A stretch of 24,929 nt of DNA from JBDRHL01 sp043816955 (GCA_043816955.1 JBDRHL010000030.1:1-24929); one strand, 5' to 3'. Shown: positions 14,045-21,486, counted from the first letter of the stretch. Made by a program: numbers and translations. The notes: generated by a model from the sequence alone, not told the origin.

Positions 14045-15742
14045 TTATTTGTTCATAAACTTGATACCCTCGCCTGTAAAACTGGCGAAACGAACATAGA
14101 TTTTGCCGGTCCTTATTGTGGGAGTGACTTTTATAAGATTAAACTTTTCGAGCTTTTTGGTGATCTGATGCTGAACTCCGTTGGGAATATCCCCGATTCG
14201 GGAGAAAATGATGTGGACAGGCTCATACGCTTTTAACGACAGATGATCGAGGAATGCCCGTTCTGTTTTGGATAAAGATACAGGTTTTTTGGCCCTTGAC
14301 TGGCGCAAAGCAGTATTCTGCCGTTCGTTTATTCTTTTCTGTAGCGCCTTTTGTATGTGGGGCAGGTCTTTCAGCCGTCTTGGTTTTGTAAATGGAATAG
14401 GATCGTAGGGCCTTGATTTCTGCGAATGATCCGGCTCTATGAGTTTAACCTGCCCCAGAAAAGGATAAGGATAGGCACAGGAGGAATATCGAAATATGCA
14501 TTGGCCATCTTTAAGTGCAGGAAGGAGTTTTCCCAGATTATGAATGCCAAGGGTATTTTGTATTGCCCAGATGGACTCAGAATCGGTTGACCTGTGTACA
14601 ATCAGGCAATCACAGCCGGAGCGAATGTAAGGGGCAACATTCTGAAGGCCGCTAACGGATATAATAATCTGGATGCCATACTCGCGTGCAAGGCGGGCCA
14701 TAAGTGTAAGTGGCGAGAGGTTATCTGGGTATGCTTCTTGCGCACTGGGCCTGGCGCAAAGATCTCCCTCATCAATCACTATGCAGGTATGAACACGATC
14801 TGTTTTTTTATGGTTGTGGATTGCGTAAAGAAGTATCTGCAACAGGAGGGTATCAATAATTACATATCGTCTATACGTAGGCTCGCAGTTGGCAATGTCA
14901 AGAATGCAATGGATGCCTTTCTCAATATACTCAGTAACATCAAAACCTTTCTCTGCGCTGAAAGTACCGCCGCCATCAATAATATGCCCTTGCAGGGCCT
15001 GGACAAGATAAGCGATGTAATCAAGCTTTTCACCCCAGCAGTTGGAAGGCGCGTTAGTAAGACAATCCCTAATCAGTTCAGGGCTTGGAGGCCCATTCAG
15101 CAAAGGATATAACCACTGGTATACTTCTGACAAACTAATTCGCGAGGCAAACATACCCCGCCGTGCGGCGGGTACACCACAAATAGGCCCTGCCCAGACT
15201 GAGATTGGAATACCGGATGGCTGGTTAAAGGATATCCGGGATTTTTCAGGATCGGTTAAGGGTACGTGGACAAAATTGTTTCCAAAAATTTTCTCAGGGT
15301 TGATGAAATCTTTTTTAGCATCTACTACAATAAAGACAGGCTTCTCGTCTAAAAATGAATCTAAAATACCTTTGATATAAACCTTTAAAGTTACAGTTTT
15401 GCCTGAGCCTGGTTTACCTACGATTATCATATGATGAACGCCGGTAGTGATGTACATTCCGAAAGGAACGTCTGGCCGCTCAGTCAACATCCCCAGCTGC
15501 ACATCAAAAGGTTCTGCATCTAAGTTCAAGTCCATGATTGTCGGCGGCATGGGCAGGTAATTGCCTTCACGGATTTGCTGCTCTATCCACGGGCGTATTT
15601 TTTTTAACCATCTTCTTGCCTGCTGAGGTCTTACCCTGTCTCTTTCCAGCTTCCTTACCATTCTTGCCAGTTCATCAGGATGACGCCAATCAAGGCAATA
15701 CTGCTTTATGTCTCTATATAATTTTGATGAATACTGATCCAT
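14045..15742 (-). CDS. HerA/FtsK-superfamily ATPase
   Basis: 565 residues. A helical N-terminal region (1-60) and a short beta segment lead to the Walker A loop GKPGSGKT (109-116). The Walker B strand TCIVIDEGD (319-327) carries the catalytic Glu. A conserved sensor-type strand, IIISVSGLQNV, follows Walker B, with RLAREYG as a possible arginine finger. The C-terminal ~70 residues form a winged helix (LSKTERAFLDHLSLKAYEP to VRFASF). This is the plan of hexameric DNA or protein pumps of the HerA/FtsK/TraD type; there is no transmembrane anchor, so a separate membrane subunit is needed. No relaxase is visible nearby, so conjugation is not supported by this window. AAAGGAAC stands before ATG 15742. 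Confidence 0.8.
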   Translation of the reverse strand: MDQYSSKLYRDIKQYCLDWRHPDELARMVRKLERDRVRPQQARRWLKKIRPWIEQQIREGNYLPMPPTIMDLNLDAEPFDVQLGMLTERPDVPFGMYITTGVHHMIIVGKPGSGKTVTLKVYIKGILDSFLDEKPVFIVVDAKKDFINPEKIFGNNFVHVPLTDPEKSRISFNQPSGIPISVWAGPICGVPAARRGMFASRISLSEVYQWLYPLLNGPPSPELIRDCLTNAPSNCWGEKLDYIAYLVQALQGHIIDGGGTFSAEKGFDVTEYIEKGIHCILDIANCEPTYRRYVIIDTLLLQILLYAIHNHKKTDRVHTCIVIDEGDLCARPSAQEAYPDNLSPLTLMARLAREYGIQIIISVSGLQNVAPYIRSGCDCLIVHRSTDSESIWAIQNTLGIHNLGKLLPALKDGQCIFRYSSCAYPYPFLGQVKLIEPDHSQKSRPYDPIPFTKPRRLKDLPHIQKALQKRINERQNTALRQSRAKKPVSLSKTERAFLDHLSLKAYEPVHIIFSRIGDIPNGVQHQITKKLEKFNLIKVTPTIRTGKIYVRFASFTGEGIKFMNK

Positions 15743-15744
15743 CT

Positions 15745-16206
15745 TTAAGTTCCTTTTACCCGTCTAAAGAATATGGGTTTCAATAAACGGTGTATTATGA
15801 ATTGCCGCCTTTTGCATCGTGAGCAAACTATGTGGTTATTGAAGATATGCGTGTGTTTTTCACATAGCCGAGCCCGGCAATGAAAACAGCTCCGCATCTT
15901 GGTACTTGGTGAAAAGGGGTTTACGTTTCTGTTTCGCCGAGATTCACGTTGGCAATCATTACATCTCTGGAGTGTTACACCGCCCTGGCTTGGAGGCCGC
16001 ATAAGATGGCCGGGGCTTACTACGGTACCATCTCCACATTCGAGGTTTTCAGCAACGGTTTCATAAAACTCCGTACCGTCATCATCTTCAGATTCACTCC
16101 TTATGAAACCTATGCGAAGAATTTCACGGCCAGTCCTGTCATAAATGACCGTGTCTGTTCGATCTTCTGATGTGAGTTTTTTTTCTTTATCATCTTCCTT
16201 TGCCAT
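15745..16206 (-). CDS. binuclear zinc-finger (FYVE/RING-like) protein
   Basis: 153 residues from ATG 16206 (GAAAGGTA eight bases upstream; the TTG at 16221 is less likely). The N-terminal half is acidic with a beta-rich segment (TVIYDRTGREILRIGF). The C-terminal half has eight candidate ligands in the order C82-x2-C85-x21-C107-x2-C110-x4-C115-x2-H118-x9-C128-x2-C131. That is the spacing of a cross-brace treble clef such as FYVE, PHD or RING. A basic, partly hydrophobic tail (RRQFIIHRLLKPIFFRRVKG) could touch membrane. The gene is immediately upstream of the HerA ATPase and in the same cluster as the E1-like enzyme, so a ubiquitin-ligase-like or membrane-tethering role is conceivable but unproven. 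Confidence 0.65.
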   Translation of the reverse strand: MAKEDDKEKKLTSEDRTDTVIYDRTGREILRIGFIRSESEDDDGTEFYETVAENLECGDGTVVSPGHLMRPPSQGGVTLQRCNDCQRESRRNRNVNPFSPSTKMRSCFHCRARLCEKHTHIFNNHIVCSRCKRRQFIIHRLLKPIFFRRVKGT

Positions 16207-16217
16207 AACAATACCTT

Positions 16218-16412
16218 TCAAAACCGACCAACTGCCTTAAGGAGCATTTCGAAAAATATCCAGACAATTTTTCCGAATAGAAACAAACCGCAGACAATGA
16301 TGGAGCCGACCAGTGCGTATCCGAGTACTTTTACAACCGGCGTGATAAAGTCTATAAGCCCCCTGAATGCTCTTACAAATCGGTTCGAGTTGTCCGATAG
16401 ATTTAACTGCAT
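16218..16412 (-). CDS. small membrane protein (64 aa)
   Basis: 64 residues with one long or two short hydrophobic helices (FITPVVKVLGYALVGSIIVCGLFLFGKIVWIFFEMLL, given here as a span of about residues 22-58) after a polar N-terminus. ATG 16412 has GGAAG eight bases upstream, which lies next to copy 2 of the dispersed repeat. The gene sits just before the zinc-finger/HerA genes. No family is recognised. Confidence 0.6.
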   Translation of the reverse strand: MQLNLSDNSNRFVRAFRGLIDFITPVVKVLGYALVGSIIVCGLFLFGKIVWIFFEMLLKAVGRF

Positions 16413-16420
16413 TTTTATTC

Positions 16421-16440
16421 TTCCATATTGAAAATAAATA
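16421..16440 (+). repeat. 20-bp dispersed repeat, copy 2
   Basis: Identical over 20 bases to 2716-2735. It is placed directly in front of the gene starting at 16412; its left edge forms part of that gene's ribosome binding region. Confidence 0.8.
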
Positions 16441-16455
16441 AACTGTTTTTTGGTT

Positions 16456-16475
16456 ATCTGATCAGAAAATCAGAT
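16456..16475. repeat. 7-bp inverted repeat next to repeat copy 2
   Basis: ATCTGAT (16456-16462) and ATCAGAT (16469-16475) flank CAGAAA in the gap between the genes at 16554 and 16412. No T-run follows on the minus strand, so it looks like an operator or a weak hairpin rather than a terminator. Confidence 0.3.
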
Positions 16476-16553
16476 TACTAAGAATATTATCTCATAGAGG
16501 AGTTAATAGTGATATGGGAGCTGGTTACGCAGGACACACCAAAGGCTTACTTT

Positions 16554-17600
16554 TTAATTTTCTCCATCTCTATAAGACCAATTGCCGCATGTGGGACATT
16601 GATGGACGTGCCTTTGTGCAAACATTCCTGCCGCCAGAGAAAGATGGCGGCGATATCTTGGGGCAAGATTCTGGCTGTGTGTCGCTACCCGGGATAAAGC
16701 ATTGACAAGATCATATTCTGTATAGGTTCTGCCTAATTCGTCACTTTGCAAAGCACGGGCGATCTCATCTGCAAGCTTTTTGTTAATAGACCAGCGTCTT
16801 CGCAATGCTTCAGGAAGCCTGTCGGCATCGAGTTTGTGCTTTGTTAGTTCTTGGATACCGTCCAGCCGCTCATGTAGCTGAGACCAGCCATACATAAGCT
16901 GCTCTTTTACAGATTCCTGGACAGCTCTTTTTGAATTTGCGGTATTGCACCTTCTTGTACGGGCTGGTCTGCCGTTTAAGCATACTCTCTGGGTCATGCC
17001 GTTTTCACAGACCAGGCGATAAATATAGCTGAGAACAACAGTAGGTATAGTACCTGCCTGAGAATGACGTATGGAAATACCGCCATAGAGGACATCGTCT
17101 TTTCTGGGTTCTGTCGAAAGCTGTTCGGTATGGTAGGTCAGTTCAAATTCCGTAGGGGCTATTTCAAGCCGGGCATATAATGTCTGAGATATTATATTTG
17201 ATGGCAACACAGATTTGATAATCGGTATAATTTCGCTGTTTGACAAACATACAAGATTTGCCGCTGTGATTGACAGAATCTTCCCTCTGTCATCGTAAGC
17301 AAGTCTGATGTTTTCGGGAGCACCGCTTGACCTTCTCTTGATATTGTTCAACTGTTTAAATACCAGTCCGCCGAGCCCTTTGCCCAATTGCTCTGGAAGA
17401 CTGTGATGTATCATAAGGTAGCCGCATAAAGTTGACCACGCCTGCGGAGAAAGTTCATGGGTATCCATGCCGATTTTCATAGAATGACCGCCGGCGTATC
17501 GCATTTCCGGAAGCTCAACTTCAAAAAAACCTACCGAGGTATTGTTAATACGCTCAAGAGCGTCTGTGAAACTGATTGTAGTTTTGCTTAAATAGCTCAT
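16554..17600 (-). CDS. DUF932-like protein with C-terminal zinc knuckle
   Basis: 348 residues. The overall plan resembles the phage/plasmid DUF932 family. It has an N-terminal beta-rich region (VGFFEVELPEMRYAGGHS), a central segment with the SxR-H-S element (GGISIRHSQAG) and VVLSYIYRLVCENGM. A basic segment with R-A-R-T-R-R and a long helix with LMYGWSQLHERLDGI follow. The C-terminal residues HQCPTCGNW add a CxxC knuckle, with earlier Cys/His as possible partners. DUF932 proteins are common on mobile elements and their biochemical role is not established. Translation is coupled to the winged-helix gene, whose stop lies four bases before ATG 17600. Confidence 0.55.
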   Translation of the reverse strand: MSYLSKTTISFTDALERINNTSVGFFEVELPEMRYAGGHSMKIGMDTHELSPQAWSTLCGYLMIHHSLPEQLGKGLGGLVFKQLNNIKRRSSGAPENIRLAYDDRGKILSITAANLVCLSNSEIIPIIKSVLPSNIISQTLYARLEIAPTEFELTYHTEQLSTEPRKDDVLYGGISIRHSQAGTIPTVVLSYIYRLVCENGMTQRVCLNGRPARTRRCNTANSKRAVQESVKEQLMYGWSQLHERLDGIQELTKHKLDADRLPEALRRRWSINKKLADEIARALQSDELGRTYTEYDLVNALSRVATHSQNLAPRYRRHLSLAAGMFAQRHVHQCPTCGNWSYRDGEN

Positions 17601-17604
17601 GTTT

Positions 17605-18063
17605 CTAATTCTTACTTTCCTCGCTGCTTTTTGCGCATTTTTCGATAAATATCCAGGATATCTTAGGTCTCAGGCGTATTGAATATGTTGGATTTTTGCG
17701 TGTTTCGAATAACCATTGTTCGCCTCCGGAATCGCCAAAAGCATCACGAAGCCGATATACGCGTGCATTAACATAGTTTGCCGAAACAAGCTTGTGCCAT
17801 CCGCCCAATTCCCATATGATATCCACTAAGAGTGGCCATTCATAACCCCCCAAACCTTGCTCGCCAATATTAAAGCTTTTTCTATCACCCTCCGGGGGTT
17901 GAAACGAAATTTCACCGGTTTCTTCGTTTACATACAACCTAACACTTTCTTTTTTTATTTTCTGAAGTTCATTGAAAGTAACGGTTGATTGCTGTATTTT
18001 TTTGTTTTTGAACGTCGTAACAATATATTCGTTAGGATTTCTGTTATTGCGGCTGTTTTTCAT
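17605..18063 (-). CDS. winged-helix DNA-binding protein (152 aa)
   Basis: 152 residues preceded by a near-perfect AAGGAGGT. After a basic N-terminus and a beta-hairpin (VRLYVNEETGEISF), residues about 74-140 look like an OmpR-type winged helix. EWPLLVDIIWELGG is followed by VNARVYRLRDAFGD (recognition-helix position) and a wing, NPTYSIRLRPKISWIF. There is no receiver domain. It probably regulates the cluster or binds element DNA; this is inferred from fold and position near the start of the operon. Confidence 0.5.
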   Translation of the reverse strand: MKNSRNNRNPNEYIVTTFKNKKIQQSTVTFNELQKIKKESVRLYVNEETGEISFQPPEGDRKSFNIGEQGLGGYEWPLLVDIIWELGGWHKLVSANYVNARVYRLRDAFGDSGGEQWLFETRKNPTYSIRLRPKISWIFIEKCAKSSEESKN

Positions 18064-18141
18064 CTTCGTACCTCCTTAACTTTTTTTGATTGTTTAGTAA
18101 ATATTTCAAGCAGTTTTGTAGACTTTTGAGCCCGTGACTCG

Positions 18142-18255
18142 TTAATTTTGTTTTTTGCTGATTTCTGCAAATTTTTTAAGATTACCTTTTGGATTTTGCG
18201 AGGGCACGGCACTTGTATCTGCTTTTATGTTTTTCTTTAGTCTTTTGGTTTTCAT
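18142..18255 (-). CDS. possible small basic protein (37 aa)
   Basis: A 37-codon frame in the 240-bp gap between two cluster genes, from ATG 18255 with AAAGGCAGG just upstream. The product is very Lys-rich (begins MKTKRLKKNIK) with no hydrophobic segment. The good ribosome binding site and placement inside the operon are the only support. Confidence 0.3.
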   Translation of the reverse strand: MKTKRLKKNIKADTSAVPSQNPKGNLKKFAEISKKQN

Positions 18256-18303
18256 ATGCCTGCCTTTGATTAATTTTGCTAATCGTCCTTTTGGTGTTTT
18301 GCA

Positions 18304-18531
18304 TTACGCTGTGACTAATTTTGCCCTTTCATAGACAGGACCAGCTTGTTCGACATAATGTTTAGCATCTGTTATCTCGGGCCTTATTTTGCCTTCACAG
18401 AACAGTGCCAGCCTGAAAAGCCTTTCAGCTTCGGGATGGTTGCCCTTGGCTTCGGCCTCACATGCACGGTCAAGGAATGTTTCGAGTTTCTCTGACAACT
18501 GTTTTTTGTTTTGTAATTCAGCATTATTCAT
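18304..18531 (-). CDS. small helical hypothetical protein (75 aa)
   Basis: 75 residues, mostly helical and charged. KLETFLDRACEAEAKGNHPEAERLFRLALFCEGK reads like a single TPR-type helical hairpin (span about residues 15-48; A-x-G-N-x-x-E-A-E-R-L-F-R-x-A-L). AAGGAG stands well placed before ATG 18531. It is the second gene of the minus-strand cluster. A lone TPR-like hairpin suggests a small adaptor; I do not recognise the family. Confidence 0.6.
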   Translation of the reverse strand: MNNAELQNKKQLSEKLETFLDRACEAEAKGNHPEAERLFRLALFCEGKIRPEITDAKHYVEQAGPVYERAKLVTA

Positions 18532-18650
18532 CTTGATATCTCCTTAAAATATTTTATTGCTTTCATGGGACTTCTTTACGTCAATACTTTTACTTATCCG
18601 TCCCTTACATAGAAGCAACGAAGCGCTGTGTTTTTCCGCATCTTTCTACA

Positions 18651-19199
18651 TCAGTCGTCATAACTTTTTCTTTTTTTCTTCAGATAATCAGCTTTTTCAC
18701 GGCGGAGTTGTGCGTAATAGTCTCCCTTTTGTTGCTTTGCACGAATAAACAGACCACTAACTGACTTTCTGCTTTTACCGAGTTGATTGGCAATGTGTGA
18801 TTGTGTCATGCCCTCGTGATAATATAAATAAATGACTGACCATTGTTTTTTTGTGAAGATGTGCTTGCAAGCTTCGTATTGTTCATACAGATCTATAAGT
18901 CTTGTTTTTTCAATATCCTGGAGCGAGTTAATATAAAAACCGGCATTTTTTTCATGGTTACTTTTGCCACTATTGATTTTTGGCAATAGTGAATTCAGTT
19001 TTTCACACGGTTCTGAGCAGTATTTTTGTTTAGGGCAAGATTCGCAAGGTAGCGATGTTGAGGCTGCTTTATTTTGCTCGCAAAATTCGCGGGCCAAAGG
19101 GATAAGTTTTTCCAGGGTAGGCAATAACTTGCATAGAGTTTTTCTTAGCTCAGTAATAGAGCTTGGCTTAAGATTAAGTTGTGATCCACAGTTTTCCAT
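18651..19199 (-). CDS. sigma-region-4-like HTH protein with Cys cluster
   Basis: 182 residues from ATG 19199; a TTG at 19220 in frame is an alternative, and neither has a strong ribosome binding site. The middle carries the cluster C52-x2-C55-x5-C61-x3-C65 (PCESCPKQKYCSEPC), a likely zinc or Fe-S site. The C-terminal part (about 113-158, FTKKQWSVIYLYYHEGMTQS followed by HIANQLGKSRKSV) is a sigma-70 region-4-like helix-turn-helix, followed by a very basic tail. There is no region 2, so it is not a complete sigma factor. As the first gene of the long minus-strand cluster and divergent from the gene at 19471, it is a good candidate for the cluster's activator. Confidence 0.65.
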   Translation of the reverse strand: MENCGSQLNLKPSSITELRKTLCKLLPTLEKLIPLAREFCEQNKAASTSLPCESCPKQKYCSEPCEKLNSLLPKINSGKSNHEKNAGFYINSLQDIEKTRLIDLYEQYEACKHIFTKKQWSVIYLYYHEGMTQSHIANQLGKSRKSVSGLFIRAKQQKGDYYAQLRREKADYLKKKRKSYDD

Positions 19200-19206
19200 A
19201 TAATGT

Positions 19207-19216
19207 TTACATGTAA
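19207..19216. promoter_or_regulatory. palindrome TTACATGTAA at the HTH gene start
   Basis: A perfect 10-bp palindrome lies 8-17 bases before ATG 19199. This position would let a bound protein block transcription or translation of the first cluster gene. It is short enough to be chance. Confidence 0.25.
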
Positions 19217-19282
19217 CCAAAATAATTTTTCTTATATGTCAGGATCGACTATTAGAAAGAGTTAATCAATTTATTAAGTGGT

Positions 19283-19309
19283 AGCGTATCAATATCAATG
19301 AGATGCGCT
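19283..19309. promoter_or_regulatory. imperfect inverted repeat in the divergent control region
   Basis: AGCGTATC (19283-19290) and GATGCGCT (19302-19309) pair at seven of eight positions around an 11-base spacer. The 27-bp dyad lies in the 271-bp region between the divergent genes at 19199 and 19471 and is a candidate operator. Confidence 0.3.
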
Positions 19310-19374
19310 ATGAATTACAGAGTGGTTTTTATAAGACAAAAATTATGCTCGTCTAAATAGCTGGTTTTAGGGGC

Positions 19375-19403
19375 TTTATCAAACATGGAATTTATGTTAT
19401 AAT
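19375..19403 (+). promoter_or_regulatory. sigma-70-like promoter for the plus-strand genes
   Basis: A perfect TATAAT (19398-19403) has a weak -35, TTTATC (19375-19380), at the ideal 17-base spacing. The expected start near 19410 gives a 60-base leader to the gene at 19471. Confidence 0.45.
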
Positions 19404-19470
19404 CCATAGTTGATACCATTGTGAAAAATAATTGTTCAATTAGGATGGCAGAAAAACAGGAGATAGACTT

Positions 19471-20610
19471 TTGAAACTTGAAGAAATCGAGATTAAGAAT
19501 GTCACTGTGGATATTCACAAGAGAGAAATATCCGTAAATGATGACCTTGTAGTCCTTAGATCACCACCCGACAAAGAAAAATGCATATTCCTTGCTTATC
19601 TTACAGCACACACCACAGTTTATCCTCTTATGGGAAATTCTATTAATGGTTTTACATGGAAATGGCTGGAAGAAAACTGTGGCGACATATTAGAATTATG
19701 GGGTTTTAGTAAAAAGAGGGCATTGCGGGTTTTCTGGAATCAAACATTCCTGAGGTCAAAATCGTGGCTACCAAAAGGTCAACGGAATTTTGATGACTGG
19801 CTGGTAAAGGGTGAGGAGCTGCTTAGAAAAATATTTATTGCTGAACCCTTGACGGAAGAACAACGATATGAAATGCAGATAAAGAAAAATACAAATCATA
19901 TGCATTTACTGCCCGATGTTGAGATTAAAATAGTTCCTGATGTGCAGGATATAAACACGGTGCTTTGTAAGCAAATACCGTTTAAAGATATATCTATAGG
20001 GACAGACAATTATAACCCGGGTTCGTCTGTTAGTGACATGGCTGTGGAATTTGCAGGATTATATCCAGATACCAGAACGGCCATTCAAATGATAGCGGAC
20101 GAGATGCCGAAAGTTGAAGAAGTAGCTTTTGTTGCTTATGTTGGGAAACTTTTTGCGGATGATTTGAGAATGTTGAAGACAGATTGGAAAATCAAGCATT
20201 TACGTTTTCTTTTGCGTGATCCGGATTCAATTGATCCTGCTCTTCCGGGCGAGATCCCTTTCGACGAAGAGCATATTTCTAAAAGAAAGGGTGATTTTAA
20301 GGTGGCTGTTAAAGATATTCAAGGCCAAGCCCGCCATATTCTTGGTTATTCGCCGGAGTTTAAATACTATCGTGGTCACCCGTGCTTAAGAGGATTGTTG
20401 GTAAAAAGACAATTTGAAGAGCCATACAGTGCAGGCTTTATGAGTATTTACAGACAGAGATCACCAAAGAATCATATAGATTATGCTGCACGTAATTCTT
20501 CTGTTATCAAGTTGTCCAATGATAATGATTACGAAAGGATTTTGTTGGAAAGCTTTTCTGCTTGGTTTAAGTTTGTCTGGGAAAAAGGCAGCTATGAAAA
20601 GCGATCCTAA
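19471..20610 (+). CDS. putative regulator with N-terminal winged-helix-like region (379 aa)
   Basis: 379 residues starting at TTG 19471, preceded by AGGAG at eight bases. The N-terminal ~115 residues (VDIHKREISVNDDLVVLRSP, then CIFLAYLTAHTTVYPL and a basic helix FSKKRALRVFWNQTFLRSKSWLP) resemble a winged-helix DNA-binding domain with strands before the helices. The C-terminal ~200 residues (from about 185) are a mixed alpha/beta domain I do not recognise, with the segments YVGKLFADDLRMLKTDW and RGHPCLRGLLVKRQFEEP. A nine-codon frame (19445-19474) overlaps the TTG start, which could couple or limit translation. Being divergent from the HTH gene, it may be a sensor/repressor for the element; that is inference. 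A strong terminator follows. Confidence 0.6.
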   Translation: MKLEEIEIKNVTVDIHKREISVNDDLVVLRSPPDKEKCIFLAYLTAHTTVYPLMGNSINGFTWKWLEENCGDILELWGFSKKRALRVFWNQTFLRSKSWLPKGQRNFDDWLVKGEELLRKIFIAEPLTEEQRYEMQIKKNTNHMHLLPDVEIKIVPDVQDINTVLCKQIPFKDISIGTDNYNPGSSVSDMAVEFAGLYPDTRTAIQMIADEMPKVEEVAFVAYVGKLFADDLRMLKTDWKIKHLRFLLRDPDSIDPALPGEIPFDEEHISKRKGDFKVAVKDIQGQARHILGYSPEFKYYRGHPCLRGLLVKRQFEEPYSAGFMSIYRQRSPKNHIDYAARNSSVIKLSNDNDYERILLESFSAWFKFVWEKGSYEKRS

Positions 20611-20653
20611 TATGTCTCTGTGAAAATATTTCAACTTGTGGATATAAATAATT

Positions 20654-20690
20654 AGGCCCTCTTACTTTTGATTGAGTAAGAGGGCCTTTC
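20654..20690. terminator. strong bidirectional-type hairpin terminator
   Basis: A perfect 12-bp stem, AGGCCCTCTTAC (20654-20665) with GTAAGAGGGCCT (20676-20687), has a 10-base loop and is followed by a short T-run on the + strand. It ends the gene at 19471-20610. Confidence 0.8.
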
Positions 20691-20724
20691 GCGTTTGACG
20701 ATTGGCATCTCGGAGAAAAAGAAA

Positions 20725-21003
20725 ATGGCAGGACAAAAACCCATAGCGAAGTTTAAGGCCGGCATGGTTTCGGCTGCAATTTGGGAAAACCAAATAGAAG
20801 TGAAAGGAAAAACCGTAACGATGTTAAAAGCTACGGTGCAACGCAGATACAAAGACAAAGATGGTGACTGGAAATCTTCACAGAGTTTTTCCAGAAATGA
20901 GATACCTTTGGCTATATATTGCCTTCAGCAGGCATTTGAAACGATGCTTGGCGAGAGCGATGGTGACACTGACAACAATGTGGAAGAAGAGATAGTGATG
21001 TAA
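20725..21003 (+). CDS. small conserved protein, paralog 3 of 3 (92 aa)
   Basis: 92 residues from ATG 20725 (GGAG ten bases upstream; the TTG at 20695 lies too close to the terminator). It has the pattern of the proteins at 2438-2680 and 6736-6999: KFKAGMVSAAIWENQIEVKG, YKDKDGDWKSSQSF, NEIPLAIYCLQQAFETML. An acidic tail follows (ESDGDTDNNVEEE), like the C-termini of ssDNA-binding proteins that recruit partners. That similarity is only in charge. It has its own unit, bounded by a terminator on each side. Confidence 0.7.
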   Translation: MAGQKPIAKFKAGMVSAAIWENQIEVKGKTVTMLKATVQRRYKDKDGDWKSSQSFSRNEIPLAIYCLQQAFETMLGESDGDTDNNVEEEIVM

Positions 21004-21027
21004 GTGAAGTTTGATTTATTATTTGAA

Positions 21028-21061
21028 AGCAGCTCTGGTGTTTTGAAGAGTTGCTTTTTTT
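21028..21061 (+). terminator. rho-independent terminator
   Basis: AGCAGCTCT (21028-21036) pairs with AGAGTTGCT (21047-21055) with one G-U pair, followed by a run of T to 21061. It ends the transcript of the small gene at 20725-21003. Confidence 0.8.
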
Positions 21062-21085
21062 GTTTTTACCGATAAATAAAACTAA

Positions 21086-21286
21086 ATGGTGATGCAAATG
21101 GGTATGATAAAAAACTTTGTTGAAGAAGCCTTTGATGATTACAGGAACAATAAAATAACGCTGAAGCAACTGATTGTTCGCTTGTGCAGCTATGCAGATA
21201 GAAACATAATGTATGAGTGGCTATGGGCTATTTTTGAGGATGAACTCAATAAGCAGTTTGATGAAGAGGGGAACATCGCTTATTAA
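21086..21286 (+). CDS. small acidic hypothetical protein (up to 66 aa)
   Basis: Up to 66 residues; ATGs at 21086, 21092, 21098 and 21104 compete and none has a clear ribosome binding site, so the last (MIKNFVEEAFDD) is equally possible. The product is helical and acidic, with CSYADRNIMYEWLWAIFEDEL rich in aromatic residues (span about 30-50). The next gene starts a few bases after its stop. No family is recognised. Confidence 0.5.
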   Translation: MVMQMGMIKNFVEEAFDDYRNNKITLKQLIVRLCSYADRNIMYEWLWAIFEDELNKQFDEEGNIAY

Positions 21287-21300
21287 AAACGGTGTTTAAA

Positions 21301-21486
21301 ATGGTTGACGATAGGATACTATGGTATGCCTTGCAGCTACACCAAAGATGGAAGGCTGAGATTGAACAAGCTATTGACCACGTTAAGAATCCCAAGAAAA
21401 AAAGAAGTCAAAACGACCAATGGTTTCGCAAGATGTTTTATATATCACAAGCGAGGGACAGGAAGAAGAAAAGAGCTTTAGGTTAA
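21301..21486 (+). CDS. small basic hypothetical protein (61 aa)
   Basis: 61 residues from ATG 21301 (GTG 21292 is an alternative). A helix (ILWYALQLHQRWKAEIEQAI) is followed by a very basic half (NPKKKRSQNDQWFRKM, then RDRKKKRALG). The basic tail suggests nucleic-acid contact. Its 3' end overlaps the 5' end of the longest frame of the next gene by 67 bases, which is one reason to doubt that the next gene starts at 21420. Confidence 0.45.
   Translation: MVDDRILWYALQLHQRWKAEIEQAIDHVKNPKKKRSQNDQWFRKMFYISQARDRKKKRALG

Noticed and set aside
14594..15112. A 172-codon plus-strand frame opposite the HerA ATPase
   Set aside because: It is the complement of conserved ATPase sequence including the Walker B region and has no ribosome binding site or family features.
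14045..15742. Conjugative coupling protein of a complete transfer system
   Set aside because: No relaxase, VirB4-type ATPase or other type IV secretion gene is seen in the window, so only the broad HerA/FtsK assignment is safe.
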